64,000 nucleotides of DNA, taken from contig CDMY01000850.1 of assembly GCA_001179505.1 (NCBI GenBank), positions 182,719 to 246,718 of the forward strand. Reading direction: 5' to 3'. Position numbers and translations under genes: made by a program. The stretch comes from Vitrella brassicaformis. Its lineage: Eukaryota; Sar; Vitrellaceae. The notes beneath the pieces were generated by a model. That model did no database searches. It was not told where the DNA came from and saw nothing but the letters and a program-made list of their open reading frames with translations. Shown here piece after piece: positions 1 to 12,138 of the stretch. How positions within the stretch are numbered: position 1 is the first letter of the stretch; the number at the start of each line of letters is the position of its first letter.

Positions 1-65
1 ACCTGACTGATGAGGTGAGGAGACAGCGCTGGTGTGCACCGAGCGACATGTGTATCTATGTGCAG

Positions 66-1277
66 GCAAGGGCTGCCGCTGGATTGACGAAAGAGGACTT
101 GGAGGTCTTTCGACGGAATCCCCCTCGACTGTCCATCGTCGCTGCATCAAATGAATCGGACGGTAGGTATGTGGGTGACCCCAGGCAGCTCAGTTGACCA
201 CAGGCATTCCGTCTTTCTGTCTGCACAGAGAGCGAGTTCCCGTACGCCCACTCTGACGCGGATGAGGAGTACGTGCCGACCGACCCGGATATTTCGCCCA
301 AGTCGCGGTACCTACCTGTGGACACCAACGTAGCCACGAGCCTGGGAGTGCACCACGCACGACCTGACGAAGCCAGAGCCGGCGTGAGCAAAGCACTGCC
401 TGCAGCAGGACGTCTTAGCCAGCGTGTGTTGGCTACTCTCTCCATGTATGGGATGGGTGGTATGGTATGGTATTCTGTTGGTTGGTTTGCAGAAGCGTTC
501 GTCTGCCATCCGGCGTGAGAAGGTTAAGTCCGTGGCCAAGAACCTACAAGGTAGAGAACCTGACAAATAATGCCACACCCGCTGTGTCTGTCTACCTTGA
601 TGCACCCCTCCCATGCAGGCTACCTGGAGAAGCCTCGCGCGCAGAAGTCGATGCCACTCAACCTGGGCTGGATGACGCGTAAGTTGCAAACAGGGGACAT
701 CTGTCGGCGTTCAGCCCACCTTGCTCTATGCCCTTCCTGTCTGTTTTCGTTGGGCAGAGTCGCTTCCGTGTGCGCGTCGTTTCTACCATGTGACGCCTGA
801 TGGTCATCTGTTGACGTGGTACAACTCACATCAGGCCGCCACTGAGGGCAAGAAGGACCCCAATGGCGCCATTCCACTCTCATCGGTGAGCTATCGAGCC
901 AACGAGCCAACGAACGAGAGAGACAGAGGCAGCCGAGCAAGAGAGCCATGGAGACATGGGGCGGAAGGATTGTGGGCTGTTTAAATGAGTGTGTCATGCA
1001 GGTGTTGGCGGTTCGCGTGACGGGCTCTCACGACAATCACTTCAAGATATTCTGCAGACTCGGCACAGAAGAGACGTGGGCGAATGCCAAGAAGCATTCC
1101 CTCAGCTCTCTCTGCTCGATTTGGGGGGGCAGGTTTGCGATATGAGTATGTCGTGTCTCTGTGTGTCTACACTTCAGGGCGAAGGTGTACAAGTGCGACA
1201 CGGACGGTGAGCGTCAGATGTGGGTCAACGGCCTGAATGAACTCATACAGCTGCACAAAGACCAGGGGACCGCATAA
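66..1277 (+). CDS. PH-domain protein, 3' part
   Basis: The last exons of a gene entering from the left edge. After a linker with a basic stretch (KRSSAIRREKVK), exons from about 619 on encode a pleckstrin-homology fold. It begins GYLEKPRAQ, continues as ARRFYHVTPDGHLLTWYNS, and ends in a helix with the invariant tryptophan (RQMWVNGLNELIQLH) just before TAA at 1275. PH domains bind phosphoinositides or proteins at membranes, so this is probably a lipid-binding adaptor, but the N-terminus lies outside the window. Visible exons are about 66-162, 229-465, 489-538, 619-658, 758-886, 1000-1131 and 1179-1277, all with GT-AG borders that keep frame. The exon border near 1131 (GGGGGCAG|gttt) is the least certain. 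The gene converges on the ankyrin gene. Confidence 0.75.
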
Positions 1278-1702
1278 CGACAGACACGAGCTGGTGCTGA
1301 TCTAGATAAGAGGTTGGCTGTGCTGGCTGATTGCAGCAAAAGGATATGTAGGACATTCATAATAATTCCGTATGTGTGTGTGTGGAGTGGAGTGGACCCT
1401 GCAAAGTGTCCTTTGGATTTGATTCATTCATCCAATGCCCATGGCACACATGGCGGCATGGCCGGATCCAGGGCAAGCGTCAAGGCTGACAAATAGTCCC
1501 ACACTCATGGCACAACACCTAGGCACACACCAGTATGCACACGCACAGCCCCTCCCCCCACTCCCCCATTCTCTACAGCTAATACACAAAGGCAACACCA
1601 CTAACACGAGGTGTGGAAAACTGATCCAGGCATCGCATCATGGACGCGATGCCTGGCCTGCCTCTCCCTCTTATCATGTCTGTCACTCCTCAAGTACATA
1701 AG
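1278..1702. other. Convergent intergenic gap with hairpin
   Basis: No gene is seen between the PH-domain gene and the ankyrin gene, which end facing each other. The gap holds the hairpin at 1626-1656 and short GT-rich runs. Confidence 0.6.
1626..1656. repeat. Perfect 11-bp inverted repeat
   Basis: CCAGGCATCGC (1626-1636) and GCGATGCCTGG (1646-1656) are exact reverse complements with a 9-nt loop. They lie in the gap between two convergent genes, so the hairpin could form at the 3' end of either transcript. Confidence 0.85.
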
Positions 1703-3649
1703 TCAGTGGGTGTGCCTGTGTGTCCTGTGCGGCCGTGCGTCTGCCTTTGCCTTGCGTGTCTTGGTGTCCTCCGTGTAGGCCGTATCGACGGCGAAGAAAG
1801 CGAAAGGGTCCAGGAAGGCAGCTGTCATGTCGGCCTCTGGGTCAGGCTGCACACACCCATGCAAGATGATGAATGACGTGTCTTTGTTGTGTGTATATGG
1901 GCTGGGCTTACGAAGTCGTCATTGTCAGTGTCCATCAGCCGTTGGTACTCTTCCGGCACGCTGCCCTCGGTGATCATGGCCTCCTCATCGACGTCATCGA
2001 GTGCATCCTCCAGCTGCATCAGCAGCACCGCCTCACTCGGACTCTCGCCTGGCGCATGATGAGACTCGACGGAAGGCGGCATGCTCCCCGTCTCCAGGAA
2101 ATATGCCACACTCTCGTGACCCTGCACACACGACACCACACAACGCATAAAGACTGACATGGATGATGTGTGTCTGAGCGAGTGGGGGAGTGGACACTGA
2201 CCTTCCGCATGGCAGAGTCGAGTGCAGTTTCGTTGCGGAGGCCCCTCACCTCAATCAGCGCCTCACCTCCCGCCTCAATCAGCCTCGCACAGATGGCCAG
2301 GTGGTTCTTGGATGCCGCGTTGTGCAACGGGGTCTCACCAAGGGCATCCAGTGCCCATACGCTTCCCCTATCACACTGAAGGAGGGAGGGGACTTGTGGA
2401 TGTGGTGGGTCATGTGTGTCTATCTCACCCACCTCCACAAGAGCATCTGCAACCTCGGCATTCCCACAGGCAGCAGCCACGTGTAGGGGGGTCGACCAGC
2501 CGTGACGATAGTCACCAATCCTCGACCGACAGTCGAGAGATGCCCCTGCCATCGGACGCTTCACACCTCCAGCCAGAGCTTCACACCTGTTCAAACAGAC
2601 AGGAGTGCGCCGGTGTCTGCTGCAGCTACCTGGATGTATTTGTTGGCCTGCATCGATTCAATCACCTTGCGATTATCTGGATGATCTCCCGGCGACCCTT
2701 GGGTGTAGCTGCAGAGTGCAGGAGAGACCAGCCTGCATTGTCCCGTGTGTGGATGTCAGCGCCAGCCTCTATGAGCAAACTGACACCAGCTGTCGACCCC
2801 TCCTCAACAGCAGCCTGACACACAGCAACGACAGTGCCACCTATGGATCGCCTGCGTCTGCGATCACGTCTTTCCTTCCTCCCCACCTGCAGCGGTGTCT
2901 TGCCCTTCTTGTCTCTCGACTCCAGATCAGCGCCCCTCCGTATTAACAGATCCACCACCTTCCGGCCCCTCCTCCCTGCTCGAGCAGCGAGATGCAAGCA
3001 ACTCTCGCCAGCCGCATTGCGCAGATTCGTCAGCGCAGGTAACCCAGAGCTCGACTGGCTTCCTTCTGTGTTGTCCAAGAGCCATTCAACAGTCTCCAGA
3101 TGGCCCTTGGCGCAGGCAAGGTGCAGTGGTGTGTTGAGGCTCTTGTCACGCGCGAAGACGCCCGTTTGTCGCGACAGCAGCTGAGTGAGGTCGGTGCCGG
3201 TCTCCCCCCTTGCTGCCATTTCTTGCCACGCTGCATCGGTCCTCTCCTCGATGTCAATCTTGCTGATGTGGTCAGTCAGGGCAACACAGATCTTGGTGTG
3301 GCCATGAAGAGCCGCCAGGTGGAGAGGCGTCGACCCTGACGCGTCGGTGAGGATGGGATCGGCATTGTGGTCGAGAAGGAACCGCACCACCTCGAGAAGG
3401 CCTCGCTCACTCGCCTTGTGGAGGGCCGTCTGTCCCGTGGAATCCGTGTCGTCGATGGTCACAGTGATGTCGTCGCGTAGCAGCAGCCGGCCGACATTGA
3501 CAAATTCGTGTGCCAGGGCATACCGCTGGATGGCGGGCAGCTCTGTAGCGTCAGCGGCCTGACGTGTCCTTATCCACTCTGATAACCTGAGCAGCCACAC
3601 AGCAGCATCAAATAGCGCCACACACATTAAACAGGAACACACGCCCTGT

Positions 3650-3687
<38 letters not shown>

Positions 3688-4096
3688 TTCCTGACCGGTC
3701 TGCCACTGCCCGTGCCAGCGTTGGATCCATTGCAGCCACACGAGCGGGGTCCAGCTGCAGTTGATGGATAAGTGACGCCACCTTCCTCGCCTCGTCTGTC
3801 GTCATTGCGGCCCCATGCGAGATGTGGAAGCCTCCCTGGTGCTCAAGATACTCCCTGATCCGGCTGTGGGTATGGGGAGGCGCATGGGCATGCGCTGCTG
3901 CGACCACCCGGATAGTGCGGACGCTCTTGCGGCGCCGTGTTGCGGGTGCATGAGGCGGTAGGAAGGCATGAGAGCTGCGGGAAGGCCCGAGGGCGTGCCG
4001 TTTTGTCCTGCTGATGAGTGCCATCTGGACCGCGCCGAAGCAGCTGGCAGCATAGAAGAGAGGGAAGATCAGCGTCAGACAACAGCGGATCTCCAT
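1703..4096 (-). CDS. Ankyrin-repeat protein with signal peptide
   Basis: ATG at 4096 opens a hydrophobic leader (MEIRCCLTLIFPLFYAASC), suggesting ER or plastid targeting, followed by a basic region. After an intron with a long GT tract (about 3584-3707), one large exon carries typical ankyrin units: TGQTALHKASERGLLEVV, GSTPLHLAALHGHTKI, NTPLHLACAKGHLETV, GESCLHLAARAGR and GWSLLHSAATP. Later exons add GWSTPLHVAAACGNAEVA and GETPLHNAASKNHLAI. A basic interruption (RKERRDRRRRR) sits between repeats. The C-terminus is acidic (EDALDDVDEEA) and ends TGA at 1703. Ankyrin repeats mediate protein binding; the partner is unknown. The gene is divergent from the FkbM gene with 166 bp between start codons. 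Confidence 0.82.
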
Positions 4097-4262
4097 ATAT
4101 CCATGAAGGAATCAACGAACAGAGAACAGACGCAGCAGATAAGCCAATGGGCGGTTTGGTTGCGAGCTCCTGTGCGATCCAAATTCTTCCGCCGGTTGCC
4201 GCTATTTCCCATTGTGAAACGATGCAGCAGCCTTCAGCAGTGTAGATCTGGCAGTGGTAGTG

Positions 4263-5513
4263 ATGAATCTATCGTTTGCAATGAGTTTGTGGCTTTCAAC
4301 TGGATTGCCGCTCTTCAACCATCTCGTGCGGTGCAGCTGCCAGTCATCCCCCTTGTTTGAGGCGACCATCCCTGCATGGCTCCGCTCGCGGGACTGGAAA
4401 CTCGAACAGGACCCTACCTTCCTCACACAAGCACCCCCAGCCTCCCTCTGCCAAGAGGACAACAACCGCACTTGTGCAGCCCCTCCCACTGACCCGGATC
4501 GCCGCCACCTTCGCTCAATCGCCTACCCTCTCTTCAGCACCAACCTCCATCTCGGGGGCGAGGACATTTTCGTCTTCGAGCATTTCTTCTACGGCATGAC
4601 AGGCGGGCTCTTTCTCGAGGCGGGGGCAGCGGATGGCTTCCGCGAATCCAGCACCATGCTGCTGGAGAGGTATGCCGGTTGGCGGGGCATACACATCGAA
4701 GGGTCGCCCATCAACTACCGACTCCTGATCAACAACCGGCCTGATACCCTCAATCTCAATGCGGTGTTGTGCTCAGAGAGGGCAGGGGAAGACAACGACG
4801 GCGTCGTGACGTTTAAGGCGCAGGAGCTAATTGGAGGGATCGTCCGCTTTATGGAGCCGGGCAAGGTCCAGGGCCTCGATGTCCGCAATGTGACTGTAGA
4901 TGGCAATGGGACTGTGCGCGTGGACCCCAATGTGACCGACCTGCCGGCAGCTGGGATTGCGAACCTCCCCTGCCTGTCGCTGAGGCGCGTCTTGCGTCGA
5001 TTCGGCATCCGGCACATCAACTTTATGATGGTCGACATTGAGGGCGCCGAGTGGCCGGTGCTAGAGGCTTTCAACTTCTCAGATGTCACTGTTGATGTGC
5101 TCGCCATCGAGACGAACGCACGGGAGGCGGGCACAGGGAAAGCCGACCTCTTCCAGGCCCACCTGTCGCAGTATGGCTATCGAATGACATACCCCATCCA
5201 CGGGTACCTGGGGCTCAACACGTATTTCCTGCGCGAGGGCTTCGTGCCTTCCACCAGGCCAGGTGCGGGCAGACAAGCTGACAACCGATACAGAGAGGTA
5301 CTGCTGAAGGGAGCGCCAGAGTGTTGGAGGAACGCTGTGCTGGTGGATCACGATGATGGGGACAGGATCGTGATGATGGTGACGCCGGAGCGGTGCTGTT
5401 CGTATGCGGGGTGGGTGAGTGTGTGTTTCGCTGAGGCTTTCACGTATAGGAAGTGCTGCCTACAGCCGATGGGGCTGGACATGCAAGGGGATGGACTGGT
5501 GACATTCGTTTGA
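4263..5513 (+). CDS. FkbM-family methyltransferase, 416 aa
   Basis: A single exon. ATG at 4263 gives a short hydrophobic N-terminus (MNLSFAMSLWLSTGLPLF) that may anchor the protein in the secretory pathway. The body matches the FkbM class of SAM-dependent methyltransferases. It has the SAM-binding loop FLEAGAADGFRESST with a following acidic turn (IHIEGSPINYRLL), then VDIEGAEWPVLEAF and VDVLAIETN, which form the later Rossmann strands. FkbM enzymes methylate hydroxyls on sugars or other small molecules; the substrate here cannot be read. Several NxT/NxS sites (NVTVDGNGT, NVTDLP) fit a lumenal location. The cysteine-rich C-terminus (ERCCSYAGWVSVC, KCCLQ) is not part of the usual domain. Being intronless is unusual among its neighbours. 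Confidence 0.8.
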   Translation: MNLSFAMSLWLSTGLPLFNHLVRCSCQSSPLFEATIPAWLRSRDWKLEQDPTFLTQAPPASLCQEDNNRTCAAPPTDPDRRHLRSIAYPLFSTNLHLGGEDIFVFEHFFYGMTGGLFLEAGAADGFRESSTMLLERYAGWRGIHIEGSPINYRLLINNRPDTLNLNAVLCSERAGEDNDGVVTFKAQELIGGIVRFMEPGKVQGLDVRNVTVDGNGTVRVDPNVTDLPAAGIANLPCLSLRRVLRRFGIRHINFMMVDIEGAEWPVLEAFNFSDVTVDVLAIETNAREAGTGKADLFQAHLSQYGYRMTYPIHGYLGLNTYFLREGFVPSTRPGAGRQADNRYREVLLKGAPECWRNAVLVDHDDGDRIVMMVTPERCCSYAGWVSVCFAEAFTYRKCCLQPMGLDMQGDGLVTFV

Positions 5514-5635
5514 ACACATGAACACATGACCGACCGACCGAGCAATGATCTGTGCAACATGCGATTCATCTCATTCGCACACACATGTGCACAACACGCA
5601 AACAGTCCACTGTCCGTTCGTCTGGGCCTGTTCGT

Positions 5636-8600
5636 TCAAAGCACCCAGTCTTGCCCTCGCAGGAAGGGGTCCACGTCAGCATCCATGTCGTCAGCCCCAC
5701 CGTCTGCTCCAATACCACCACCACTACCACCAGCAGCAGCGTCCCCCCCGAGTTCTTCACCAAACGCCTCCTCACCCTCCATGGCGGGATGCGCCTCCTC
5801 AGGGGCGCCTGGCATCTCGGCTTGCTGGTCCGTGCCACCCTCCTGATCAATTTGCATGTCTCCGTGTTCACGCTCCTGTGGCGATGGGTCCACGTCCATG
5901 TCAGGGGAGTCGCTGTCGTGTTGGGGTGCAGGGTTGGCTGCTGGCGGGGGTTGGGGCGCGGGGGATGGATGGATGTTGTTGTGTGGTTGTTGGTCGTTGT
6001 CTTGGTCGAGGGGGATGGTGGCCTGGGAGGCGCTGTCGGCGTCATTGTTGTCGTTGTCGGGTGCTGGGAGGGTTAGGGGGTCGAAGGCCTCCATGCTGCC
6101 CCAACTGACACAGACAAATCGATGAAGGAAGGAAACGAGTGAGCGCTTGTCTGTCTGTCTGTCTGTCTGTGTGTCTGTCTGTCTGTCTGTCTGTGTGTGA
6201 GTAGGGTGGATGTGATGTGCACCTGATGCCCTTTTTTGCGGTGAGCATGAGTGGCACGGCAAGGTCCAGCTGATCGGCAGGCGTCTCACACATCGACTGC
6301 ACACACAAATCCATACCACACCATTCAGCCGTCTTGGTCTCTACTGTGCGGTGGCACACCTCTCTCAGCAGTCGACACAGCTGTTTGACATCATCGTTGC
6401 CACACTCGAACACTAACTCGTCTGCACAAAGATACAGAGAGACATACAAGGAGGAAACACCTGTACACACACGTGCGCTCCGCTTCCCCTGCCCGTCCAC
6501 CATGCAGACCGTGTATGGTGAGCAGCAGTGATGGGTGTGGGTGGTTCTTCCACGTTCGCTTGGCCAGGTTCTCACGCACAGCCAGCATTGCGATCTTGAG
6601 CAAATCAGCAGCCGATCCTTGAATGACGGCATTGACGGCCTTCGTGTGGACGTCCCGCCCACCCGCACCACCCCCAACACGACGACGACGACCTACTCCA
6701 CACACACACTCACAATGATGCACGGTGGATGGATGGATGGAGGGAGGGAGGAGGGAACGATGCGTCCACACCGGTGATGGTGGTGACGAATCCGCGTATC
6801 TGTGCGTTGTGCTGCGTTCTGTCCATGAACGTCTTGGCCTGACATTTGTCATGAACACAGGCCGCTCGTCGTTCGGTCCGCATCCCACGTACCTCCGGGA
6901 ACTGTCGTAGGAACTGCTGCTTGAGCGTTTGGGCCTCAGCCACCGTGGCGTCAATCTGCTTGGCCAGCGCCTCGTTGCCCGTCCCGTAGATGAGCGACAG
7001 ATAGGCCCTCTTGAACTGAACAAACCAATAAAACACACGACGAGTGCACCAATGTACATGTGTCTTGTGCATTCCCATTGGAATACATCCACCTTGTTGC
7101 GCTGCTCCTTTGACACGGCACTCGACGCACGGCCTGCGCGAATGCAGGGAGGGAGGGAGGAACACATGTGTGTGGAATTTTATGCGGCCGGCGTGTCTTG
7201 TGGCGATACTCACGGTAGTGTCTGGCGGCCATTTCTGTGTAGATGTCCACGTCATTGGGGCCGCGCCAACCGCTGTCACTCTGGCTGAAGGGAAAGAAGT
7301 ACATGACATGCATGCGTCAGACATTCGCGTCTTTGTGTGCCTCTTGTTCCGCTGACTTGAGTATCTGCTGCAGTCCCCCATCGCCGCAGAAATGAGCAAA
7401 GATGCGCATCTCCTGCACTCACACACGACAATCGATGGCGGCAGCCGTCTTTGTGTCGCAGGGTCGTGTAAGTGTACGATCTGCGCGTAGTCGACGGACA
7501 CGAGCACGTGTGTGTCGGGTTGGGCTGTCTTAAATCCATCACGCGCCCGAACCTCACCAATACCCTCAAGCACCTGTTAGCAGACGTGCATGGAAGGAGC
7601 CGTGGGCAAAGAGGCGAGGAGACAGAGACAGGCTCTGCCTGCCCTGCCTGCCCTGCCTGTGGTTTGGGTATGTTCTGCATGTTGAGTGTGGCGCACGATA
7701 AGCGACCTGCATTGCGTACACACACAACGAGATTATACCATGAAGCGAAAGCGAGCCCTGTTCCTCCTTTCTCTGTGTCTGCATTGCGTACCGGTGCCGG
7801 TCTGCATTTGGTTCCATTTGCTGAAGCAGCGAGGTTTGCTGGACTCGTGCCACCGCCGACCACTGCCCATCTCGGCCCCCTCGTCCAGATCAAGCTGCAC
7901 ACGTGGCGACACGGCAAACGACATGCGCGGTTTATGTGAGTGGATTGCATGTGTTTGTTTGTGCTCACGGTGTATTGGGGGATGGACTTGATCTCCTTGC
8001 TCATGAATCCGGACAGTGAACGGTGATGCTGCAGACCATACATAACGATACGTTGCGGTGTGTGTGCGTGTCAATGTGCGTGTGTATGTGTGTTTCTTAC
8101 GAGTATCATCTGCACAACCGCCCGCACATTCGGGTCGCGGCTCTCCCGCAGAATGCGACTCAACGCCTCCTGATCTGCACAATGATACAGAGACAGACAG
8201 AGAGAGAGAGGGAGAGACAACATGAATGTTGTGAAGGCACCTGCCTCTCTCTCTCGGTCTGCGCGTCTTCTCATTCATGTCTCAGGCAAGGCCGTCTACC
8301 GGTAGATCTCTGGTCAGTTTTCTTCTTTCGTTCGACGGAGAGGTTGTCGGGGTAGGAGACCTTCATGTCGTCGTACAGCACCTCCGCAACCTGCACACAC
8401 ATCCACCAAGACCAACCCATGGATGAACCTGCCGGGTGATGTGCCTCGATGAGTGAGAGTGACCTGCTGAGGTGATGCGAGGTTGAATGTCTTGCCGGCG
8501 GCCTGTCTGGCCTTTTCCCTGATGTCGTCGATAGCCGACTCCACCGAGTCGTGCAAAGAGGTAAAGAACTCGCTCTCGCAACAGATGCCTGATCAACCAT

Positions 8601-11313
8601 GGACCGGAGAATGGGTGCGGTGCATCTGTATGTGTGTATGGCGTGTGATACCCCACCGGTGACGTCCAGTTCGGCGAGAAGGACGGCCGTGGGGGTCTCC
8701 TGCTGGATGAAGGCGCTGCACAAGTAGACAAGGAGACGTCTCACAAATGTGTCGGTGTGGTTTCCCGCTGTGTGGGATTGAGCGGCTCTCACTGACTGAC
8801 TCGAGGAACATCTGCTGGTCGTCCTGCGTGCAGAAGCGCCGCTCGATGTCCCGCTGGAACATGCGAGTCCACTCAGCGCGGATAGCGACTGACAGACACT
8901 CTGACAACACCGCATCCTGACACACATCGATGTCCAGACATCACACACAAGGACAGGCAGACACAGACATACATACGTCTCTTCATACCATGGCTGCATA
9001 AGCCCATTCCTTCATGTCCAAGTGAGGCTGGGCCGCCGCCTGCTGCATGAGTGCGCTGAGCCCTCTGCCGCCACCTCGCCCTCGCCCCTGCTGCTGCTGG
9101 TTGAGTGAGAAGGGCAGCACAGGAGCCCCTCCCTGGCCCCTTCCTCGCCCTCTGCCACGACCAGCCCCCGCCGTGTCGATTGGCGACGACCTCGACCCGC
9201 CCAGATGCACGGCCAGGTCCTGATGGACATGTGTGTATGGAGACCAAGGACACAGTGATGTTTGTTGGCGTGGCGGACCTCTGCGTTGCTGAGTTGGGTC
9301 TGCAGCGACTGCTCACAATCCTGAAATGGCGGAGCAACAAACAGATAAACTTTCCGCCCTGTGTGTTTCTTGCTCCGCTCGCCTGTGTGTTGAGGAATGT
9401 CTGTCTGAGTGTGTCGATGCCCTGCCATGTTTTCCCGTCGTCGGGGTCGAGCATGAAGGCCATGATGGTGGGGTCCAGCTTGTTGATGGAGCCGAAATCC
9501 AAACCTGAGCCTACAAGCCACACACTCATCCATCCAGACATACATGTCATGTGATGTATCTCTTTGTCTGTCTGTGATGACAGTGTGTCGACCAACCGAA
9601 GGTGGGTAGTTTCTGGTAGAGACTGCGATAGGCCTGGATGAGAGATGCGGAAGGTGACAGTGGCTACGGATGACAGAGCTGCCCTCGATTACCAAACCTA
9701 CCTCCTGCAGCCCGCAAACCACCAAAGTGCTCATGCTCCCGTCATCAGACGAGCGAGGCGCCTGGACAAACAGAGCAGCCATACACTCCTTGCCCATCCT
9801 TCCCGTCTGTATGTTTCACCAGTCGTCCTCCGAAGAAGTCGCTGAGCAGCCCCCACACGTCATCGGTGAGTCTGCGCGTCAGGTTCTGCCACTGCCGGCC
9901 ATTCGACGACCAACGACCCATGCACTCCGCCTGATAATGACACGGACACGGGATTTTGCCCAATGTATGAATGCACTGCGGTGGCTGTGTGTCCTTATTA
10001 CTGCCTGTGCCATGCATGGCATGAGGATGAAGAACCGCCCCTGCCCATCCCTGTCGACGGGCGAGTTGAGGGGCGAGAGGGGCAGAGAAGAACGCAGCGT
10101 GGTGCCGTCGCCAGTGACGGAGAGCAACACAGCCACAGGGAGGGGGAACCCGTCAGCGATGGTCTTGCTGTCCTTCTGTTCACAGAGAAGGAGAAGATAG
10201 ATGCAAGGAGTGTCTCCCCTCCTTGGCCCCATGTTCCCTTGGTTGAAGCTTACGCGGATCTCCAGATTGGGTCTGACTGATGTGGTCCCATCCTCGTACA
10301 GCATCACCACACTCATGGTTGCGATGGCCACGGACGGCGGCTCCCCGTCCGTCTCACCGAACACAGCCCTCTGCATCTCCTTGAGGGCGTCAGGGCTCGA
10401 CACACAACACCAATCAGCCAAAGCTGACACAACTGACACACATACACAGATACACAGGCAGACAGAAGGGATATCAAGACGAACCATCCATCAATCCTTA
10501 GAGAGCTCACCGTCCACGAGTTTCTCAAAGGCTACAGTCCACTCAAACTGATCCCTAACCCGTCCCCTCTTGGCCCTCGAACCCCCATCCCCTCCGCCTC
10601 CCCCTCCACCCGCACGTTTGGCACCACCCTTGGCCTTCGCTTTCGGCACCACCGCAGCAGTCCCGCCGAACAGCGTCCGTTGGATCAGCTGGCCCCCCGG
10701 AGCCTTTGCTGCAGGAGCCTTCGCAGCTGGAACCTTCGCTGCTGCTGCTGCTGCTGCCTTCGGAGCTGGCCTCTGCTGTCCGCCGGCGGCAGCGAATGGT
10801 GGCCGCTGGTGAGGGGCATTGGCAAGTGGTCTGGAGATGGGGGGGCGGGGAGGAGGGCGTGCATTGGGATTGCGAGGAGGGGGGCGGGGAGGGAGAGGGC
10901 GGTTGCCAACGGGAGGGGGCGACGGCGATGGTCCACGAAGTGCCCTCTGTGCCGGAGCAGCGAATGGAGCCACTGCCGCTGGGCGGGCAGGCTGAGCGTG
11001 GCTGCTGGGCTGGAACGGGGCGGGAGGGCGGACACGTGCCTGCTGTTGCTGTAGCTGCTGCTGTTGGTTTCGCTGGTACGCTGCGAAGTTGCTCTGCCCG
11101 AGGATGGCGTCCCATCGGAGAATTCTGACACACACACACACATACGGGCATGTGCAAGAGTGAGTGCTCCCCTCCCATCCCCTCTGACCTGTTGGTGCGC
11201 TCACTCTCCCAGAACTCCATCGGATCTGGTGGTTGTAGCCCTTTGAACATCCAGCGGGTCGTGACATACCCCCCGCCGCCGCCGCCAGCAGCCTCGAACT
11301 CATTCAACTCCAT
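5636..11313 (-). CDS. Family A DNA polymerase, theta/nu type, no helicase
   Basis: A many-exon gene read by splicing the minus strand. The C-terminal polymerase is clear: FNLASPQQVAEVLYDDM, then WNQMQTGTGRLSCATLNMQ, motif A SVDYAQIEMRIFAHF, the O-helix region KRAYLSLIYGTG, AVNAVIQGSAADLLKIAM, and motif C DELVFE. Ahead of this, NKLDPTIMAFMLDPDDGK fits the inactive exonuclease-like region of POLQ-type enzymes. The first exons encode low-complexity Q/P/A/G-rich sequence with a lysine-alanine block, not a helicase. The C-terminal tail after the polymerase is acidic and glycine-rich. Theta/nu enzymes act in end joining and lesion bypass. ATG 11313 is used; an in-frame GTG-type start at 11382 is possible. 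The gene is divergent from the next by about 130 bp. Some mid-gene exon borders are uncertain. Confidence 0.82.
6148..6194. repeat. TCTG microsatellite in polymerase intron
   Basis: A run of TCTG/TGTG units lies in an intron near the 3' end of the polymerase gene, just before the final acidic exon. Confidence 0.85.
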
Positions 11314-11441
11314 GACGCACCATGTAAACGGAGTGCGAGCTGCGAGCTGAGACCGCCTGAGAGGAAAAACTGGGGATCCCACGTGTCACCAACACAGAAG
11401 CACAGCCACACCGCAGCACGGCAAGAAGAGTGGCTTTTGCA

Positions 11442-12138
11442 ATGCCTTACTACAATCGCGGTGAGCTGGAAGACGATTTGGAAAGGCACCTTAGCCTCGT
11501 GAAGCAAAGAGAACAGAGGAAGGAAGACCCAACTCCACCAGCAACTGCATGCATAACTCCCTCTGCACCTCTGCCTGTCTCGTGTGTGTCTCCATTGTGC
11601 AGCGTACGTGTCCCCCGAGTCAACTCCCTCCACGCCAAGGCGGCCTCGTCTACCCACACCCGAGCGGAGGGCGGCGCTCATTCAGCGATACCTCGAGCTG
11701 CGCGAAGTAGCCGACGAGGACGTCGACAGAGACGAGGTCATCGCGCTCGCGCAGCAGCTTCAGGACATCGCAGTGGCAGAGGCGGCAGCCCGATTCGAGG
11801 CAGAGCTAGAGAACATCCCGCCGATCAGGCTGCCGCCCCCACGAACCCCAGAGGATGTTCCTGAAGTCCCCCGCGCCGCTCCGCCCGTCCCCGCCAGCCC
11901 GCCTCCCATCCCCTCCCCTCCGCCCAGCCCTCGATATATGCCACCAATGCCGGCCACACCTCCCCCTTCCCCGCCACCTCCCCCGCCCCCTCCCCCATCA
12001 AGGCCACTGGCTGCAAGAGTGCCTCGTGCGGCCTCCTGCATTTCGAGAAGACAGCAGCAGCACAGAGACGAGGCGGTGGCCAGGCGAAGAGACCGCGAGA
12101 GGAAGGAAAAGGAGGGCGTTGTGCGATTCCGTCTCTGA
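11442..12138 (+). CDS. Proline-rich coiled protein, 184 aa
   Basis: Two exons (11442-11460 and 11603-12138) keep frame across CGCG|gtgag and ttgtgcag|CGTACG. The protein starts MPYYNRAYVSPESTPST. It has a helical, acidic segment (ERRAALIQRYLELREV, then DEDVDRDEVIALAQQLQDI), then a long proline run between about residues 100 and 150 (PPVPASPPPIPSPPPSP and a nine-proline tract). It ends in a basic helix (HRDEAVARRRDRERKEKEG). No family is recognised. The layout suggests a scaffold binding SH3, WW or profilin-like partners, but that is inference. It shares a short divergent promoter region with the polymerase gene. Confidence 0.65.

Noticed and set aside
5545-6108. Overlapping plus-strand ORFs under the end of the polymerase gene
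   Set aside because: Complement of the acidic/glycine-rich minus-strand exon; His/Pro/Gly-rich translation with no domain.
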